DNA of 64,000 nucleotides from an uncultured Dehalococcoidia bacterium. Its GTDB lineage: Bacteria; Chloroflexota; Dehalococcoidia; Lucifugimonadales; UBA3495. Below, in pieces: positions 33,114 to 43,300 of this stretch (its first letter is position 1; each line of letters opens with the position of its first letter). The stretch is from positions 1,533,416-1,597,415 of the forward strand of contig OY282494.1 of assembly GCA_958296385.1 (NCBI GenBank), in the 5' to 3' direction. The position numbers and the translations under genes are program-made. Under the pieces are notes generated by a model. It saw only the letters and a program-made list of their open reading frames with translations. It was not told the origin of the DNA and did no database searches.

Positions 33114-33528
33114 CGGCGGTGTTGGGGCCGTAGCGCCCCGGCTGCGTCCGCTCTGCCCGACGGCGGCGGCGGACATCCTGCAATCATTCGCCAGTGAGGG
33201 ATGCGAGCATCCCGAGGAGCAGTCTTATGTCTGCACAACAGTGGGGCAGCGCTGCCCCGGCCTACCCGTTCCGGCGCCTATCCCTGAACAACCGGGAGGC
33301 CAGCCGATGCTAGCGAGCTTTGCCATTGCGCTGCTGGCCGTTGGCGCCATACTCGGCAATGTCCGGTCGCCGGTTGCCGATGCCGGTGTGCTGCACACTG
33401 CGACCGGCAATCGCTTCCGCAGCGATTGGAAGTGGCCGATGCCCCACTAGGGGCCGCGCCCGGCGTCCAGTCGCTGCCCGACGGGGCGGGGTTATCGGGG
33501 GTACTCTATTCCCGTCCCGCCCCGCCGG
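33114..33528. other. Intergenic region with one possible small ORF
   Basis: About 415 bp without a clear gene. A 47-residue frame at 33307-33450 (+) starts with an ATG behind GGGAGG and has a hydrophobic first half (MLASFAIALLAVGAILGNV), so a small membrane peptide is conceivable. GC-rich inverted segments (GGGGCAGCGCTGCCCC around 33242) are also present. I see no RNA gene or terminator with a T-run. Confidence 0.35.
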
Positions 33529-33927
33529 TTATGGCCGGCTTTCCGCGATGGTTACGCTGCCGCCGGCCCACGCTTCTACGGTGAGGCGGCTGCCTTCCAG
33601 CATTGCCATTCCGACCAGAGGGGCGCCTTCCGATTGATGCACCACTACCGGGCGGGGTTGGCCGTGCCAATCGACCAGTGCGCCGTAAAGGTGGAACATA
33701 CTCACCTGTCCGCTGGCCAGGGTAGCGCGGCGTTGACCGTAGTGGGTCAATCCCAGCTCCGCTATGATGCTTGCCGGCAGGGTTAGCCAGCCGGTGAACC
33801 CGGTATCCACCGTTGCTTCCGCATCCCGGAAAACGCGATTGCCGCCAGCAATGCCGACGACGATGCGCGGCAACAAGTGGGTATGCCCGGATTCATCCCG
33901 TAGGGCTGTTACCCGTCCGTTAATCAC
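33529..33927 (-). CDS. Clan AA (retropepsin-like) aspartic protease
   Basis: 132 residues, the size of a single retropepsin-like domain. The catalytic motif VDTGFTGWLTLP (40-51, Asp41-Thr-Gly) is followed by a hydrophobic strand and 'PLVGMAMLEGSRLTV', the equivalent of the second hydrophobic-Gly block. Bacterial clan AA proteases of this size act as homodimers. It starts 6 bp after an 81-residue gene of unknown function, and such pairs are frequent in cyanobacteria and Chloroflexota. The substrate may be the partner protein; that is speculation. Confidence 0.85.
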   Translation of the reverse strand: MINGRVTALRDESGHTHLLPRIVVGIAGGNRVFRDAEATVDTGFTGWLTLPASIIAELGLTHYGQRRATLASGQVSMFHLYGALVDWHGQPRPVVVHQSEGAPLVGMAMLEGSRLTVEAWAGGSVTIAESRP

Positions 33928-33933
33928 GGTTCG

Positions 33934-34179
33934 CTAGATAAACCGTTGGGGCATATAGTAAATCGCCGGATAGCCCACCAATTCGCCCCAGGTGAGCGCG
34001 TTGGGCCGCCGCTCGAACATCCGCAGCGTGGCTGTTAGGTCGTCGTCGGCAATCTCATAATCGCCGCTGTTGACGTCAATAACCACCACTCGCCCCCATT
34101 GGGTGGCCTCCATTTCGGCCCGCATCTGCTCGTACATTGCCTGACCTACGGTGGCTATATCCTCTCTTTCGACTGCCAT
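33934..34179 (-). CDS. Small conserved protein preceding the aspartic protease
   Basis: 81 residues from an ATG preceded by AGGAGGCAAATCTG. It contains WGRVVVIDVNSGDYEIADDDLTATLRMFERRP, a pattern seen in small partner proteins of clan AA proteases: a short beta hairpin whose Asp-rich turn is followed by a helix. It ends in PAIYYMPQRFI. The spacing of 6 bp to the protease gene shows one operon. I cannot name a family with certainty. An antitoxin-like role, with degradation by the adjoining protease, is possible. Confidence 0.7.
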   Translation of the reverse strand: MAVEREDIATVGQAMYEQMRAEMEATQWGRVVVIDVNSGDYEIADDDLTATLRMFERRPNALTWGELVGYPAIYYMPQRFI

Positions 34180-34232
34180 CAGATTTGCCTCCTGGCCACT
34201 TTTAGCGCTTTGGCATCGGGGGTTATCATTCT

Positions 34233-34667
34233 CTATTCCCTCTCGTCGTGGGATGGGAATAAGTACCTCACCACTACGAAAGTCATTCCGGACACTTCCC
34301 CCAATGTTCCGCCTATGAACGTGATGGTTACCCAGCGGTTTAGCTCAATAAGGCCAAAGCCCATTAGAAACGCGAAAACGGTTACCGCAATAATTTGCCC
34401 GGCAAGCAGCGCTAACAAGACATTCGCGTACAACAGCCGGAGCCGGCGGTTGCCGCGCTGCTCGGCAGACCTTGATTGTACCTGCTCTAACCTGTCGTAG
34501 GTATCTACGGCTTCCGGAGTTACTCGAGCGCCGATGTGTACGATGTAATCGCCGATGTCTTTACCCGTATCAGGCCGCGCTTGGGGTTCCCCAGACCTCC
34601 AAGGCGTCGATTCGGTACCCCATAGCTTCTTCAGAAACGTTGCAAGTTTTCGCCAGGCTATAAACAT
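34233..34667 (-). CDS. Hypothetical membrane protein (DUF2335-like)
   Basis: 144 residues if it starts at the ATG 34667, but that overlaps the upstream ImmA gene by 98 bp, so a later start is likely; I see no good ribosome binding site to fix it. Two transmembrane segments are clear: LLYANVLLALLAGQIIAVTVFAFLMGFG and WVTITFIGGTLGEVSGMTFVVVRYLF, split here by a short loop. The preceding helix (EAVDTYDRLEQVQSRSAEQR) resembles the coiled region of DUF2335 membrane proteins. It is probably co-transcribed with the ImmA gene. Confidence 0.6.
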   Translation of the reverse strand: MFIAWRKLATFLKKLWGTESTPWRSGEPQARPDTGKDIGDYIVHIGARVTPEAVDTYDRLEQVQSRSAEQRGNRRLRLLYANVLLALLAGQIIAVTVFAFLMGFGLIELNRWVTITFIGGTLGEVSGMTFVVVRYLFPSHDERE

Positions 34668-35109
34668 TCGGATTTACTTCCCAGGCGACACGAACCAGTT
34701 CTTCCGGCATCAGCAGCGCCGCGGCAAACCAATTCGCCTGAATTTCCTTGAAGCGGTCTTGGTCCGGAAGTTTTTCGGACGGATGCCGGTCGCGGAACAT
34801 ATCGGCGTGCTGGTCAACAATTTCCCCGTCCTCCGGCAGATGACTGAGGAAGTGGTGGCCAAGTTCGTGGGCTATTGAGAACCGTTTCCGGTACGGTGTG
34901 GCAGATTGTTCAACAAAAATCTGTGTGGTTTGCCCACGCCTGGCAAGCAATGCCGCCAAAGAGTCATCCGCAAATTGGGCGTTATTGACGGTGACGCCAA
35001 GTTTGTCGGCAAGAACCACCGGGTTAATTGGCAATGAGTAGAGGCCGTGCTGTTTTAGGATTTGATTAGCGTGCTGCTCGATTTGAGAACGAGAATCCAG
35101 CGTGTCCAT
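34570..35109 (-). CDS. ImmA/IrrE family metallo-endopeptidase
   Basis: 179 residues without an attached HTH. HELGH at 81-85 within FSIAHELGHHFLSH is the zinc motif, and KEIQANWFAAALLMP is the second conserved block, with Glu as third ligand. It lacks the N-terminal XRE domain of the ImmA protein at 13.4-14.4 kb, so it would act with a separate repressor, which I do not see here. ImmA of ICEBs1 cleaves its cognate repressor. It is followed by a membrane protein and preceded by a small basic protein gene. Confidence 0.88.
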   Translation of the reverse strand: MDTLDSRSQIEQHANQILKQHGLYSLPINPVVLADKLGVTVNNAQFADDSLAALLARRGQTTQIFVEQSATPYRKRFSIAHELGHHFLSHLPEDGEIVDQHADMFRDRHPSEKLPDQDRFKEIQANWFAAALLMPEELVRVAWEVNPNVYSLAKTCNVSEEAMGYRIDALEVWGTPSAA

Positions 35110-35216
35110 ATTTTACCCCCGATTATGACAGTAGCAGGTCATTGCTGACAAAGGTTGCGCCCTGGCCAGCGTGGACGCAACTCGCAGTCGTCAGGCGTGG
35201 CAGCCCCGGGCTTGCG

Positions 35217-35402
35217 CTATTGGTTTTCAACCTGTTGAGCGCCGGCGGCGCGGGGCTTGACCCGGCCTTCGAGCGTTAGCCAGCCGGCGGGACGCGCCCG
35301 TTGCCGTTCGCGCTCGCGGCGCTCCGAGTCGTTGGCAACCTCCCGGCTGGAAACCCGGCGTCCCCTCCGGTACGTGTAGGTGTGGGTATTGAGAGTAGGC
35401 AT
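35217..35402 (-). CDS. Small basic protein, family member 2
   Basis: 61 residues from an ATG behind AAGGAGGTACGCTG, a strong site that supports a real gene. HTYTYRRGRRVSSREVANDS is followed by RRERERQRARPAGWLTLEGR; 15 of its residues are Arg. It aligns with the protein at 32182-32388. Both lie on the minus strand as the first gene ahead of an accessory gene (here ImmA, there FRG-TPR). No known domain. Confidence 0.68.
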   Translation of the reverse strand: MPTLNTHTYTYRRGRRVSSREVANDSERRERERQRARPAGWLTLEGRVKPRAAGAQQVENQ

Positions 35403-35545
35403 CAGCGTACCTCCTTGCGGGTGGGCGGCATTGTATCACGCCCTGTACGACATCATACCACACGCCGCCCCGCACCCGCTCAGACATTGCCCGACCTGCG
35501 GCGGGTAATCCCCTCTTGCGGCTGGCAGCAGGTTTTTCGTCCTTG

Positions 35546-36625
35546 TCAGTTAAACAAGTTGACCAATCGCAGGCGTTTTGCGTGCCATTGTTCGACAGGC
35601 GTAACGGTGGGCGCATCCGGTATGTACAGGCCATTGTCCGGTGCAGTAGCCATAAAGTAATCACAGATGGCTTGCTTTTTCTCCTCGCTGAAATCCGACC
35701 ATGCCTCAACCGGAATGACGATTTCTTCGCAGTGGCGCAAGATGTCCTGGCTAATCCTGCGTTGAAGTGTTTCGCCGGTGGCATTATACAGGTGCCAATT
35801 TGACTTTCTAATGCCGGCTTCATCCCCTGCCGTGTAGTGATACACAACGACATGCTCGTTTTCAAGCGGATACACGGTGCATCCGGCTTGGGAGATTAAT
35901 TCAATTGTGCCACCGTCCGGAGACGGTGTTACGCTACTCCGTAGCCCATTACTCCATCCGCTCACGGCTACCGCACGCCGTTTGCTGGGCACTCTGATGA
36001 CACGGTGCAGCAACTCGTCCGGCTCTGCATCGTATTCCGGATGTGGAGTTGCGATACCAAGCGCTTGCTCGGCTCTATGCTTGTAATATCCGATTCCGTA
36101 TTCCATCATCGTGCATAAATGCACCATGTAAGCCGGGAAATCACTTTTGGTGTCCTCTTGCGCCTGAGCCTCGAAAGCAACTCGCAGAACCTGCTTGTCC
36201 AGCATAGCTTTTAGCAGGGGCTTGTAAGCGAGGAGAGAAAGGTGTACGGGGTTGTTGAAGTCTGGAATTTCCTTTTCAATCGGCGCGAACAAATTCTCGT
36301 GCTTTTCGCAGGCAAAATATCCGGTCAGAGTGTGGCTTATTGGCTGCTCGGTCGGGGGAGAGTACGGTTCAACAACCACCGGCTGCTTGGCAAATGTCAT
36401 CACCGTCGTCCCTTGCGTCATGCTTCGCAATACAGACCTTGGCACAGTGTGTCCTTCGACTGCTTTGCGTTTGCAGCCCCCAGGTGCGAGGCATTTTCTG
36501 ATTGCCGTCCTTTTCGTCTTTTGGGTAAGGATTTGCATGATGCGCCGTTGCTCGTTGTCCGGCATATTGCCCAACTCGTTGTGGAATTTCCTGCCAAACC
36601 ATTCCGGAAACTCTGGATTGACCAT
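35546..36625 (-). CDS. Hypothetical zinc-binding, HNH-like protein
   Basis: 359 residues from the ATG at 36625, preceded by GGAGGGACGTCTG. CLAPGGCKRKAVEGHTVPRSVL (given here in two parts: Cys45/Cys51, then His59) together with FACEKHENLF (Cys106, His109, Asn111) forms a Cys2-His...Cys-His pattern like the zinc finger of HNH nucleases, with EGHT and HENLF as possible catalytic pieces. The remaining 240 residues match nothing I know. Base composition is lower in GC than the flanks. In a defence-rich island it may be a nuclease effector, but that is unproven. Confidence 0.62.
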   Translation of the reverse strand: MVNPEFPEWFGRKFHNELGNMPDNEQRRIMQILTQKTKRTAIRKCLAPGGCKRKAVEGHTVPRSVLRSMTQGTTVMTFAKQPVVVEPYSPPTEQPISHTLTGYFACEKHENLFAPIEKEIPDFNNPVHLSLLAYKPLLKAMLDKQVLRVAFEAQAQEDTKSDFPAYMVHLCTMMEYGIGYYKHRAEQALGIATPHPEYDAEPDELLHRVIRVPSKRRAVAVSGWSNGLRSSVTPSPDGGTIELISQAGCTVYPLENEHVVVYHYTAGDEAGIRKSNWHLYNATGETLQRRISQDILRHCEEIVIPVEAWSDFSEEKKQAICDYFMATAPDNGLYIPDAPTVTPVEQWHAKRLRLVNLFN

Positions 36626-36786
36626 CAGACGTCCCTCCGTTCTAGCGATTTCCGTCTATCATAAGTTCCAAACTCTCGTTTGTCAATAGTCTGCCACAAC
36701 CAACCTACCATCACCCGCTAAAGTTCTGCGCCCGTTGCTTGCGGTTGCCTACGAGCTCTTTCACGCCATCATACACCGCATCCCAC

Positions 36787-39700
36787 CTACCCCGAGCGCC
36801 CCAACCACTCTGCAATCGCATCCTGTTCGGCTTCGGTTACGCCGTAAGTATCGTAGATTATAGCATCAATCCGACGCTCCAGGTCGGCAATATCGCCGGC
36901 TTGCTTTTCGCGGCTTGCTACCAGTTGCGCCAGTTCGGACATCGCAGTTGCATCCGGGAAAATTATCGGCAGTTCGCGCAGGCCGGACAGCGTTACCTGC
37001 CGGAAGTCGTCCTTTACTGCTGCCGTCGAACGGCTCAAGTACAGGAACGACATCAAGCTGGAGTTCAGAATTGCCAGCAAAGCGGTCATCTTTGGTACGT
37101 CATCAAAGTTTGGCTTTGTAACGTATATGTCCTTTTTGACGACGAAATCATCGCAAGTTAGAGCCGACATCAGACGATTGGCACGGTTCACAATTCGCCT
37201 GGTCCAGATGCGTAGCCCTTTGTGGTACGACGAATCCCGCTCGCTCACAACCACATAATTGTCGTTTGGAGATTGCTGGATTGCGTATCGGTGTACTTGT
37301 CCACCGAAAAATGGCGACGCTCCTGCCTCTTGATTACTCAAAATATCAAACTGATATGCCTCGATTCCGCGCTTTGAGGATGTAATCTTTCCCAACGGCG
37401 TCGCTTTGGCTCCTACTCGACCGAACAGGTCTGCGGCCCAATCGAGCAGTGGCACTCGCAGGCCGGGGTCGCTGGACACTGCCGACCAGTCTGCCGTCGT
37501 CATGTAATCCGCAATCTGCGTCAAGTCCAGTTCGGCCCGCTTGTCCAGCGTGGCCAGGCGAAACTGCGATGGCGGCGGCTGGCCGATGGCCGCAATCGTA
37601 ATCGCCGTGTCCACGTAAGGCGTATCAAACACGTCATAGGGGAGATTGAGCACGCTTTGCAGGGCCATTTTGCTGAAAAGATATTGCCGGAACTTTCTGA
37701 ACCGCTCGCCCGTTTCCCACGACGTCGGCGTGATGAACGCCATAATCCCGTTGGGCGCCAGGTCAACGGCCAGTCCCATAAAGTTGGTGTACGAATCGTT
37801 GTGGCCAATGGCGGCGCTGCGCCGGTCTTTGACCGTAATCCCGTAGGGCGGGTTGCTTATCACCACGTCAAACCCGTCGGTTACGCCGAACATATACTCG
37901 GCGTCGAACCATTCGGCGGGGTTGGCGCTTTGGTCGAAGGGTTCCCAGGCGATGATTTGGCGGGCGGAGCCGGCGGGAAAGCCGTCGTCTTGCAGGGCGT
38001 CGGCCAGCTGCTGGCGCAGGTCTTGGTCGTCGTCCCGGCGCCTCTTTTTGGCGTCGCGGTTGTTGGCGTGGAAATACTGTTCCCGGTTGGCGGCCAGTTC
38101 CCGGCGCAGGCGTTCTACGGCGTCGGTTTGGCCCAGGGCCATTTGGGCCGGCTTGTCCAGGGGCAGCAGCGTGTCGGCGGCCACAAAGCGGGTTTCCAGG
38201 TTGGGCAGGGGCTTGATGCCGTAGTTGTCCGCCGCATCGTTGCTGGCCTTTTGCTCAATGGCCAGCGAGATGAAAAAGCGCAGCTTGGCAATCTGCGTGG
38301 CAATCGACTGGATGTCCACCCCGTAAATGCTGTTCTGGATTAGGTACAGCTTGCGGCCAAAGTCGGAATCGCGGTAGCGCTCAAAGATGTCGCTGATTTC
38401 GTCCAGCTCGGCATCGCGGGCGGCCCGGTCGTCGGTGTCAAAAGCGGCGTCGGCCCGGGCCCGGGCCTGCTCCCGCTGGATGCTGGCCCAGATGGAGTTG
38501 TCGGCGTCCAGCCGGCGCAGGGCCAGGGTGAGCTTGTGCAGGATGCCCATGGGAAAGGCGCCGGAGCCGACAGCGGGGTCGAGGACGCGGGTTTGGGCGA
38601 TGGCGCGCACGATGGCCTTGCGTTCATCAAGCAAGAACGGCGTATTGGCGTCGGCCGGCGCGTCGTCGTAATCCAGCAGATAGCGCAGGCGGTCTTGCCA
38701 GAGGGTGTAGTCGCCGTCATCCGGAAACGCCTTTTGCGACAGTGTGGCGGTGAGGGCCTCGTCCACCATGTAGTCCACCACCGCGCGGGGGGTGTAATAG
38801 GAGCCGGTTTGCTTGCGGGCGTTCTCCCGCGTCTCCGGGTTCACGGCGGCCAGCAGGTTCTCAAACACCTTGCCCAGCAGCTCCGGGTCCAGCGCCACCT
38901 CCTGCTCGGCGGGGGTATTCTCCTCCACCGTGAACTGGTAACGGTTGAACAGGTCAATCAGGCCGATGCCGGCGTCGGCGCCGGCATCGTCAGCGCCGTC
39001 GTCGTCAGCGTCGTTGTCGTCAGCCTCGTTGTCGTCAGGGTCATTGTCGTCAGCGCCGTTGTCGTGAGGGTCGTTGAAAAACAGCCGGTTGGGGATGCTC
39101 AACAGCTGGCGATGCGCGTGGTTGTCGGAGAAACAGTCGATGCGATAGCCGCCGTCGCGGGTAGCCACCACGCTGTCCAGGCAGTCAAACAGGCCGCCGT
39201 TGATGAACGGCGTCTTGCCGAACAAGGCCGTCAGCCCGTCCGGGTCGGCCATCTCCCGGCGGTAGCGGTAGCGGGAAAACACCCGGTGGGCAGAGTTGCC
39301 GCCGGCGCTGAAACCCCGGTCGGCAAGGGGCGTGTTCAGGGTGGCAAAGAACAGGTTTTGCAAGACGGCCCGGTAGTAGGAATCGCCGTCAGCCCGGTCG
39401 TAGTTTTTCAGCAGCTGGCGTACCTGACTCTCGACGAACAGTTCCTCGGCGACCAGCCCTTTCTCCTTGATGAACCAGACGAACATCAGACGGGTAATCA
39501 GCCGGATGACGTGCCACTCCGGTTCCAGCGTGCGGGCCTGGCCGTCGGGAAAGCGGGCCACGTCAACGGCGCGCTCAAACCACTGGAACAGCTCCCGATA
39601 AAACTTGCGGTTCAGTTCCTCGGTGTCCAAAGCCTTCAGCCACGCCGCCAGCAGCCCGTCAAAGTTGCGGGGCCGGTGGTAGATTTCCAGCCAGTCCAGC

Positions 39701-40305
39701 CGCTTCCGCAAGGACAAGTCGGCCAGGCTGTCCAAATCGGCCCGGTGGGGGTTGGCGGGGTTGATTTCCCGGATGAGGAACACGCTGCCCAGCACGTCCC
39801 GCTCCGGGTCCCGCCGGTGGGGGCGCCGGTGCACAAAGGCCAGCGTAACCAGGTTGGCGGCGGTGCGGAACAGGACGACGGTAGGAATCTGCCAGCGCTT
39901 GTTGATTTCGCGGGTGAACGCAGCGTACTCGCCCCGGGCGTAGGCATTGCCCCGGAGTTCCACCGCAACAAACATAAAGCTGCGGATGTTGCCGGTGTCA
40001 AAGCCGGCGGCGTCCGGCGGCCGCGGCAGCATAGCCGCGCGGATTTCGTCGTCGGTTATCTGCGACACGATGTGCAGCGACTGCGCGTTGGCCTGGAATG
40101 TGCGTTCCGAGGCTGCGCCGGGGGTGGGGGCCGGGAGTTGCCGGATAAAGTCGCCGGCGTCGCCGGACTGTTCGTCGAGCAGCCGCTCGCTGCGGTAGCC
40201 GAGGGTGTGCAGCAGGGCGGCAGCGGATGCCGGCCAGTCGCTGCCGATGCTGGCCGCCAGGCCGTTGGCGATGGCGGTTCGGATGTCGGTATCGTGCATC
40301 ATCAT
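36787..40305 (-). CDS. Eco57I-type N6-adenine methylase of a two-gene system
   Basis: 1172 residues. Motif I LDPAVGSGAFPMG lies near 573-585 and motif IV NPPYG near 816-820, the Eco57I-class arrangement. A long N-terminal domain (1-490) precedes it; ANARKQTGSYYTPRAVVDYMV is the usual lead-in to the methylase core. The C-terminal 280 residues probably recognise target DNA. Near 408-440 is an acidic Asp/Asn-rich insert encoded by a 15-bp tandem repeat. The ATG overlaps the helicase stop by one base (TAATG). With the PLD-helicase it forms a modification plus restriction pair. Confidence 0.87.
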   Translation of the reverse strand: MMMHDTDIRTAIANGLAASIGSDWPASAAALLHTLGYRSERLLDEQSGDAGDFIRQLPAPTPGAASERTFQANAQSLHIVSQITDDEIRAAMLPRPPDAAGFDTGNIRSFMFVAVELRGNAYARGEYAAFTREINKRWQIPTVVLFRTAANLVTLAFVHRRPHRRDPERDVLGSVFLIREINPANPHRADLDSLADLSLRKRLDWLEIYHRPRNFDGLLAAWLKALDTEELNRKFYRELFQWFERAVDVARFPDGQARTLEPEWHVIRLITRLMFVWFIKEKGLVAEELFVESQVRQLLKNYDRADGDSYYRAVLQNLFFATLNTPLADRGFSAGGNSAHRVFSRYRYRREMADPDGLTALFGKTPFINGGLFDCLDSVVATRDGGYRIDCFSDNHAHRQLLSIPNRLFFNDPHDNGADDNDPDDNEADDNDADDDGADDAGADAGIGLIDLFNRYQFTVEENTPAEQEVALDPELLGKVFENLLAAVNPETRENARKQTGSYYTPRAVVDYMVDEALTATLSQKAFPDDGDYTLWQDRLRYLLDYDDAPADANTPFLLDERKAIVRAIAQTRVLDPAVGSGAFPMGILHKLTLALRRLDADNSIWASIQREQARARADAAFDTDDRAARDAELDEISDIFERYRDSDFGRKLYLIQNSIYGVDIQSIATQIAKLRFFISLAIEQKASNDAADNYGIKPLPNLETRFVAADTLLPLDKPAQMALGQTDAVERLRRELAANREQYFHANNRDAKKRRRDDDQDLRQQLADALQDDGFPAGSARQIIAWEPFDQSANPAEWFDAEYMFGVTDGFDVVISNPPYGITVKDRRSAAIGHNDSYTNFMGLAVDLAPNGIMAFITPTSWETGERFRKFRQYLFSKMALQSVLNLPYDVFDTPYVDTAITIAAIGQPPPSQFRLATLDKRAELDLTQIADYMTTADWSAVSSDPGLRVPLLDWAADLFGRVGAKATPLGKITSSKRGIEAYQFDILSNQEAGASPFFGGQVHRYAIQQSPNDNYVVVSERDSSYHKGLRIWTRRIVNRANRLMSALTCDDFVVKKDIYVTKPNFDDVPKMTALLAILNSSLMSFLYLSRSTAAVKDDFRQVTLSGLRELPIIFPDATAMSELAQLVASREKQAGDIADLERRIDAIIYDTYGVTEAEQDAIAEWLGRSG
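38988..39075 (-). repeat. 15-bp tandem repeat encoding an acidic linker
   Basis: About five imperfect GTCAGxGTCGTTGTC units (plus-strand reading) inside the methylase gene, encoding a DDNDx-type linker between its N-terminal domain and core. The length is a multiple of three, so the frame is kept. Confidence 0.75.
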
Positions 40306-43300
40306 TATTGCGCGTCCTTGATGACCAGCCAGGTTACCAGCTGAAAGTCCGTGGGTTGGTTGGGCGACTCCGATGCTTTGGGCAGCACGAAATCGCGCCC
40401 GCCGCCGATGCCCAACCCCCGCAGCTGCGTGGCGTTGTGCGCCTGCCGGATGTGGGCGATGACGTCGCTGAGCAGTTTGTCGTAAAAGGACATATCCCGT
40501 CCCTGGGCGGTTTCCGCGTCAAAGCGGTCGCAAAGCGCGGTGATGGGCTCCGTCCGTCCGGCGGCCGCCGCCTCAAAGACGGCCAGGGCCTGGCGGGCGT
40601 TGCCGCAGCCGAAGCGGATGCTGCCGTTGTTCTGAATGTAGCAGAAATAGTGGGGATGCACCGGGCTGGCCGTCCGCTGGCCCGGCCCAACTTCGCCGGC
40701 GTTGCGCTGGCGCAGGCAGAATATCACGCCGGGCGGGGCAGCGGCCGACGCGGGCGCCACCCCGTGCACGCCGGGGGGCATGGCCTCCAGCGCATCCTTG
40801 TTGGCCTCCAGATAACGCAGCAGCTGGGTCAGGAAGTAGTCCAGGGTGAAATCGCCCAGCACCGGGCCATCCTCCAGGTCCTCGATGGCCAGCACTTCAT
40901 CCCGCAGCTGGAGCAGCTGCTCGTCGCGGAAGTTCAACTCCCGCTGGGCGTCGTCTGTGGAGAACGGGTTCTCATCGAAGGGGTCGGCGTCGCCGCTGGC
41001 GGCCAGGTCGGCCAGGGCCATGCGGGCCTGCACGCGGCTTTCCAGCTTGAGGTACACGTCCATATCGGACGTGGGCCAGTAGTTGATCATCCGCACGGCG
41101 CGGCTGCGGCTGCCGATGCGGTCAATGCGCCCGAACCGCTGGATGAGGCGCACCGGGTTCCAGTGGATGTCGTAGTTGAGCACCGTATCGCAATCCTGCA
41201 AGTTCTGCCCCTCGGAGATGCAGTCGGTGGCAATCAGCAAGTCGATGTCGGCGGCGGCGCCGGCGGCGGCGGCCCGGCTGCGGGCGACGGGGGCGAAGTT
41301 GGTGAGGATGGCGTTGAAGTTGTTGTCGCCGGCGGCGCGGGTTTCGTCCCCGGACACCATCGCAATGTTGATGCCCAGCTCGGCGGCCAGCGGGGAGAGA
41401 TTGTCGTACAGATATATCGCCGTGTCCTTGAAAGTGGTGAACACCAGCAGCTTGCGGTTGGGGTTGCCATCCCGGTCAAGGGTGGGATGTTCTGCCCGCT
41501 TGCGGACGGCCTCCGTGATTGCGCTCAGCTTGCCATCCCGCGCCGGCGTGATGGCGGCAACCTGCCGGCGCACCCCGTCCAGCGTGGCCTTGTCCTGCGC
41601 CAAATCCGCCTGCCAGCGCGCCACGTCCAGCTCCGCCAGACGGTAAGGGCGCCGGCGTCCGCCCACGAAAAACTCCTCGTCCTCATCATCCGCCTCGGGC
41701 AGAACGTCGGCATCCGCCAGGTCGTCAAACGCGGGCTGGTCTGCTTGATAGCGGTCAATCTTGTCGAGCAAGTCGTCAATCTTGGCAACGGTGCGTTGCA
41801 GGGTTAGCGTTAGCGAGTGGGCGGAGCTTTCCAGGCGCTTGAGGAAGTTAGTCCGCATCATTCCAATCAGGAAACGCTCACTGTCCTGCTGGTTGAAGTT
41901 TTGCTGCCGGCGGTCGTCCGCCAGTTGTTGCAGCCGCGTCGGGTCGCTGACGTACTCGCTGGGCTGGTACAGGGACAGCTTGAATTGGCCGATGCGTTCG
42001 GCTAATGCCTGGTAAGAGAGTTCGCCCTGCAAGTCGGTTGGCGGGTGGTGATTAGTGGGCCTTTCGTGCTGGGGGAACTGGCCGATGCGCTCCATTTCGG
42101 CGGCGTAGAACTGCTCAATCTGGCGGCGGGAGCGGGAGATGGAAACGCCGCTGAGCAGCCGGAGGAAGTCGGCGCCGAGTTTCTCCAGCAGCTCCGCCTT
42201 GTTGCGGCGGCCCCGCCGGGCCTGCGCGGTTTCCCACGCCTTGAACTGCCGCTGGGCCGCCGCCATCACCGTGCGGATGCTGCCCACTTGCAGGCTGGCG
42301 CGGAAGGCGTCCTGCCGCCCCGCGGTCATCAGGTAAATCTGGTTGCGCAGGTCAGCCAGCGACGTATTCACCGGCGTTGCCGACAGCATCAGCACTTTGG
42401 TGCGCGTGCCGCCGGCGATGACTTCGTCCAGCAGCCGCCGGTAGCGCCGCCCCTCGTCGTTGCGGAAGTTGTGCGACTCGTCAATGACCACCAAATCGTA
42501 GTTCTGCCAGTTGAAATTCGCCAGGTTGATTCCCCCGGAAACGCCGGAATCGCGGGACAAGTCGGTATGGGCCAGCACGGTAAAGCCGAAACGGTCATCC
42601 GGGAATGGGTTCTGCCGGTGGCCGTAGATGGCCGGGTAGAGCGACCAGTTCTCGCGCAGCTTGCTGGGGCAAAGCACCAGCACGCGCTCGTTGCGCAGCT
42701 CAAAGAACTTGATGGCCGCCAGCGCGGTGTAGGTTTTGCCCAGGCCCACGCTGTCGGCCAGGATGCAGCCGTTGTGCGCCAGCAGCTTGGCGATGACGCT
42801 TTTCGCCCCGTCCTTTTGGAACTCGTAAAGGGCGTTCCAAATCATGCTCTCGGTAAAGCCGGTAGCGGCGGCGGCGGCATCGCCGGCCTGGCGGGCCGCA
42901 ATGTCTTTGCTAAACAACTCGTACAGCGTTTTGTAATAGACGTCCTCTGGCGCGTAATCCCCGCCGAGGCGTTGCAGGGCGTCCAGCACCCGCTGCTTCA
43001 CGTCCTCGGTGAGCCGGTCGCTGCGCCACAGCCGGTCAAACCAATCGTTCAGCTCGGCCAGCGTGCCGGCGTCGTCGGTGGCCAGGTTGATTTCCAGATT
43101 AGACTGCTCGCTGCCGCCCAGCCCGCGCCGGGTAAAGTTGGAACTGCCCACCACGCCCGTAGCGCCGTCAGATGACGTCGTGAGGTACATCTTGCCGTGC
43201 AGAAAGTTAGCGCGGCGCACCGAGCGGATGCCCACGCTGTCCTGCGCTACCCAAGCGGAGCACCGCCGGGCCAGCGCCTTTTGATACAGCGCATGGTTCG

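Noticed and set aside
35227-35865. 212-residue minus-strand frame overlapping two genes
   Set aside because: It overlaps the HNH-like gene and the small basic protein gene in another frame and has no motif.
38536-41807. Long plus-strand frames opposite the methylase and helicase genes
   Set aside because: Gly/Val/Gln-rich shadow translations of the real minus-strand genes with no motifs.
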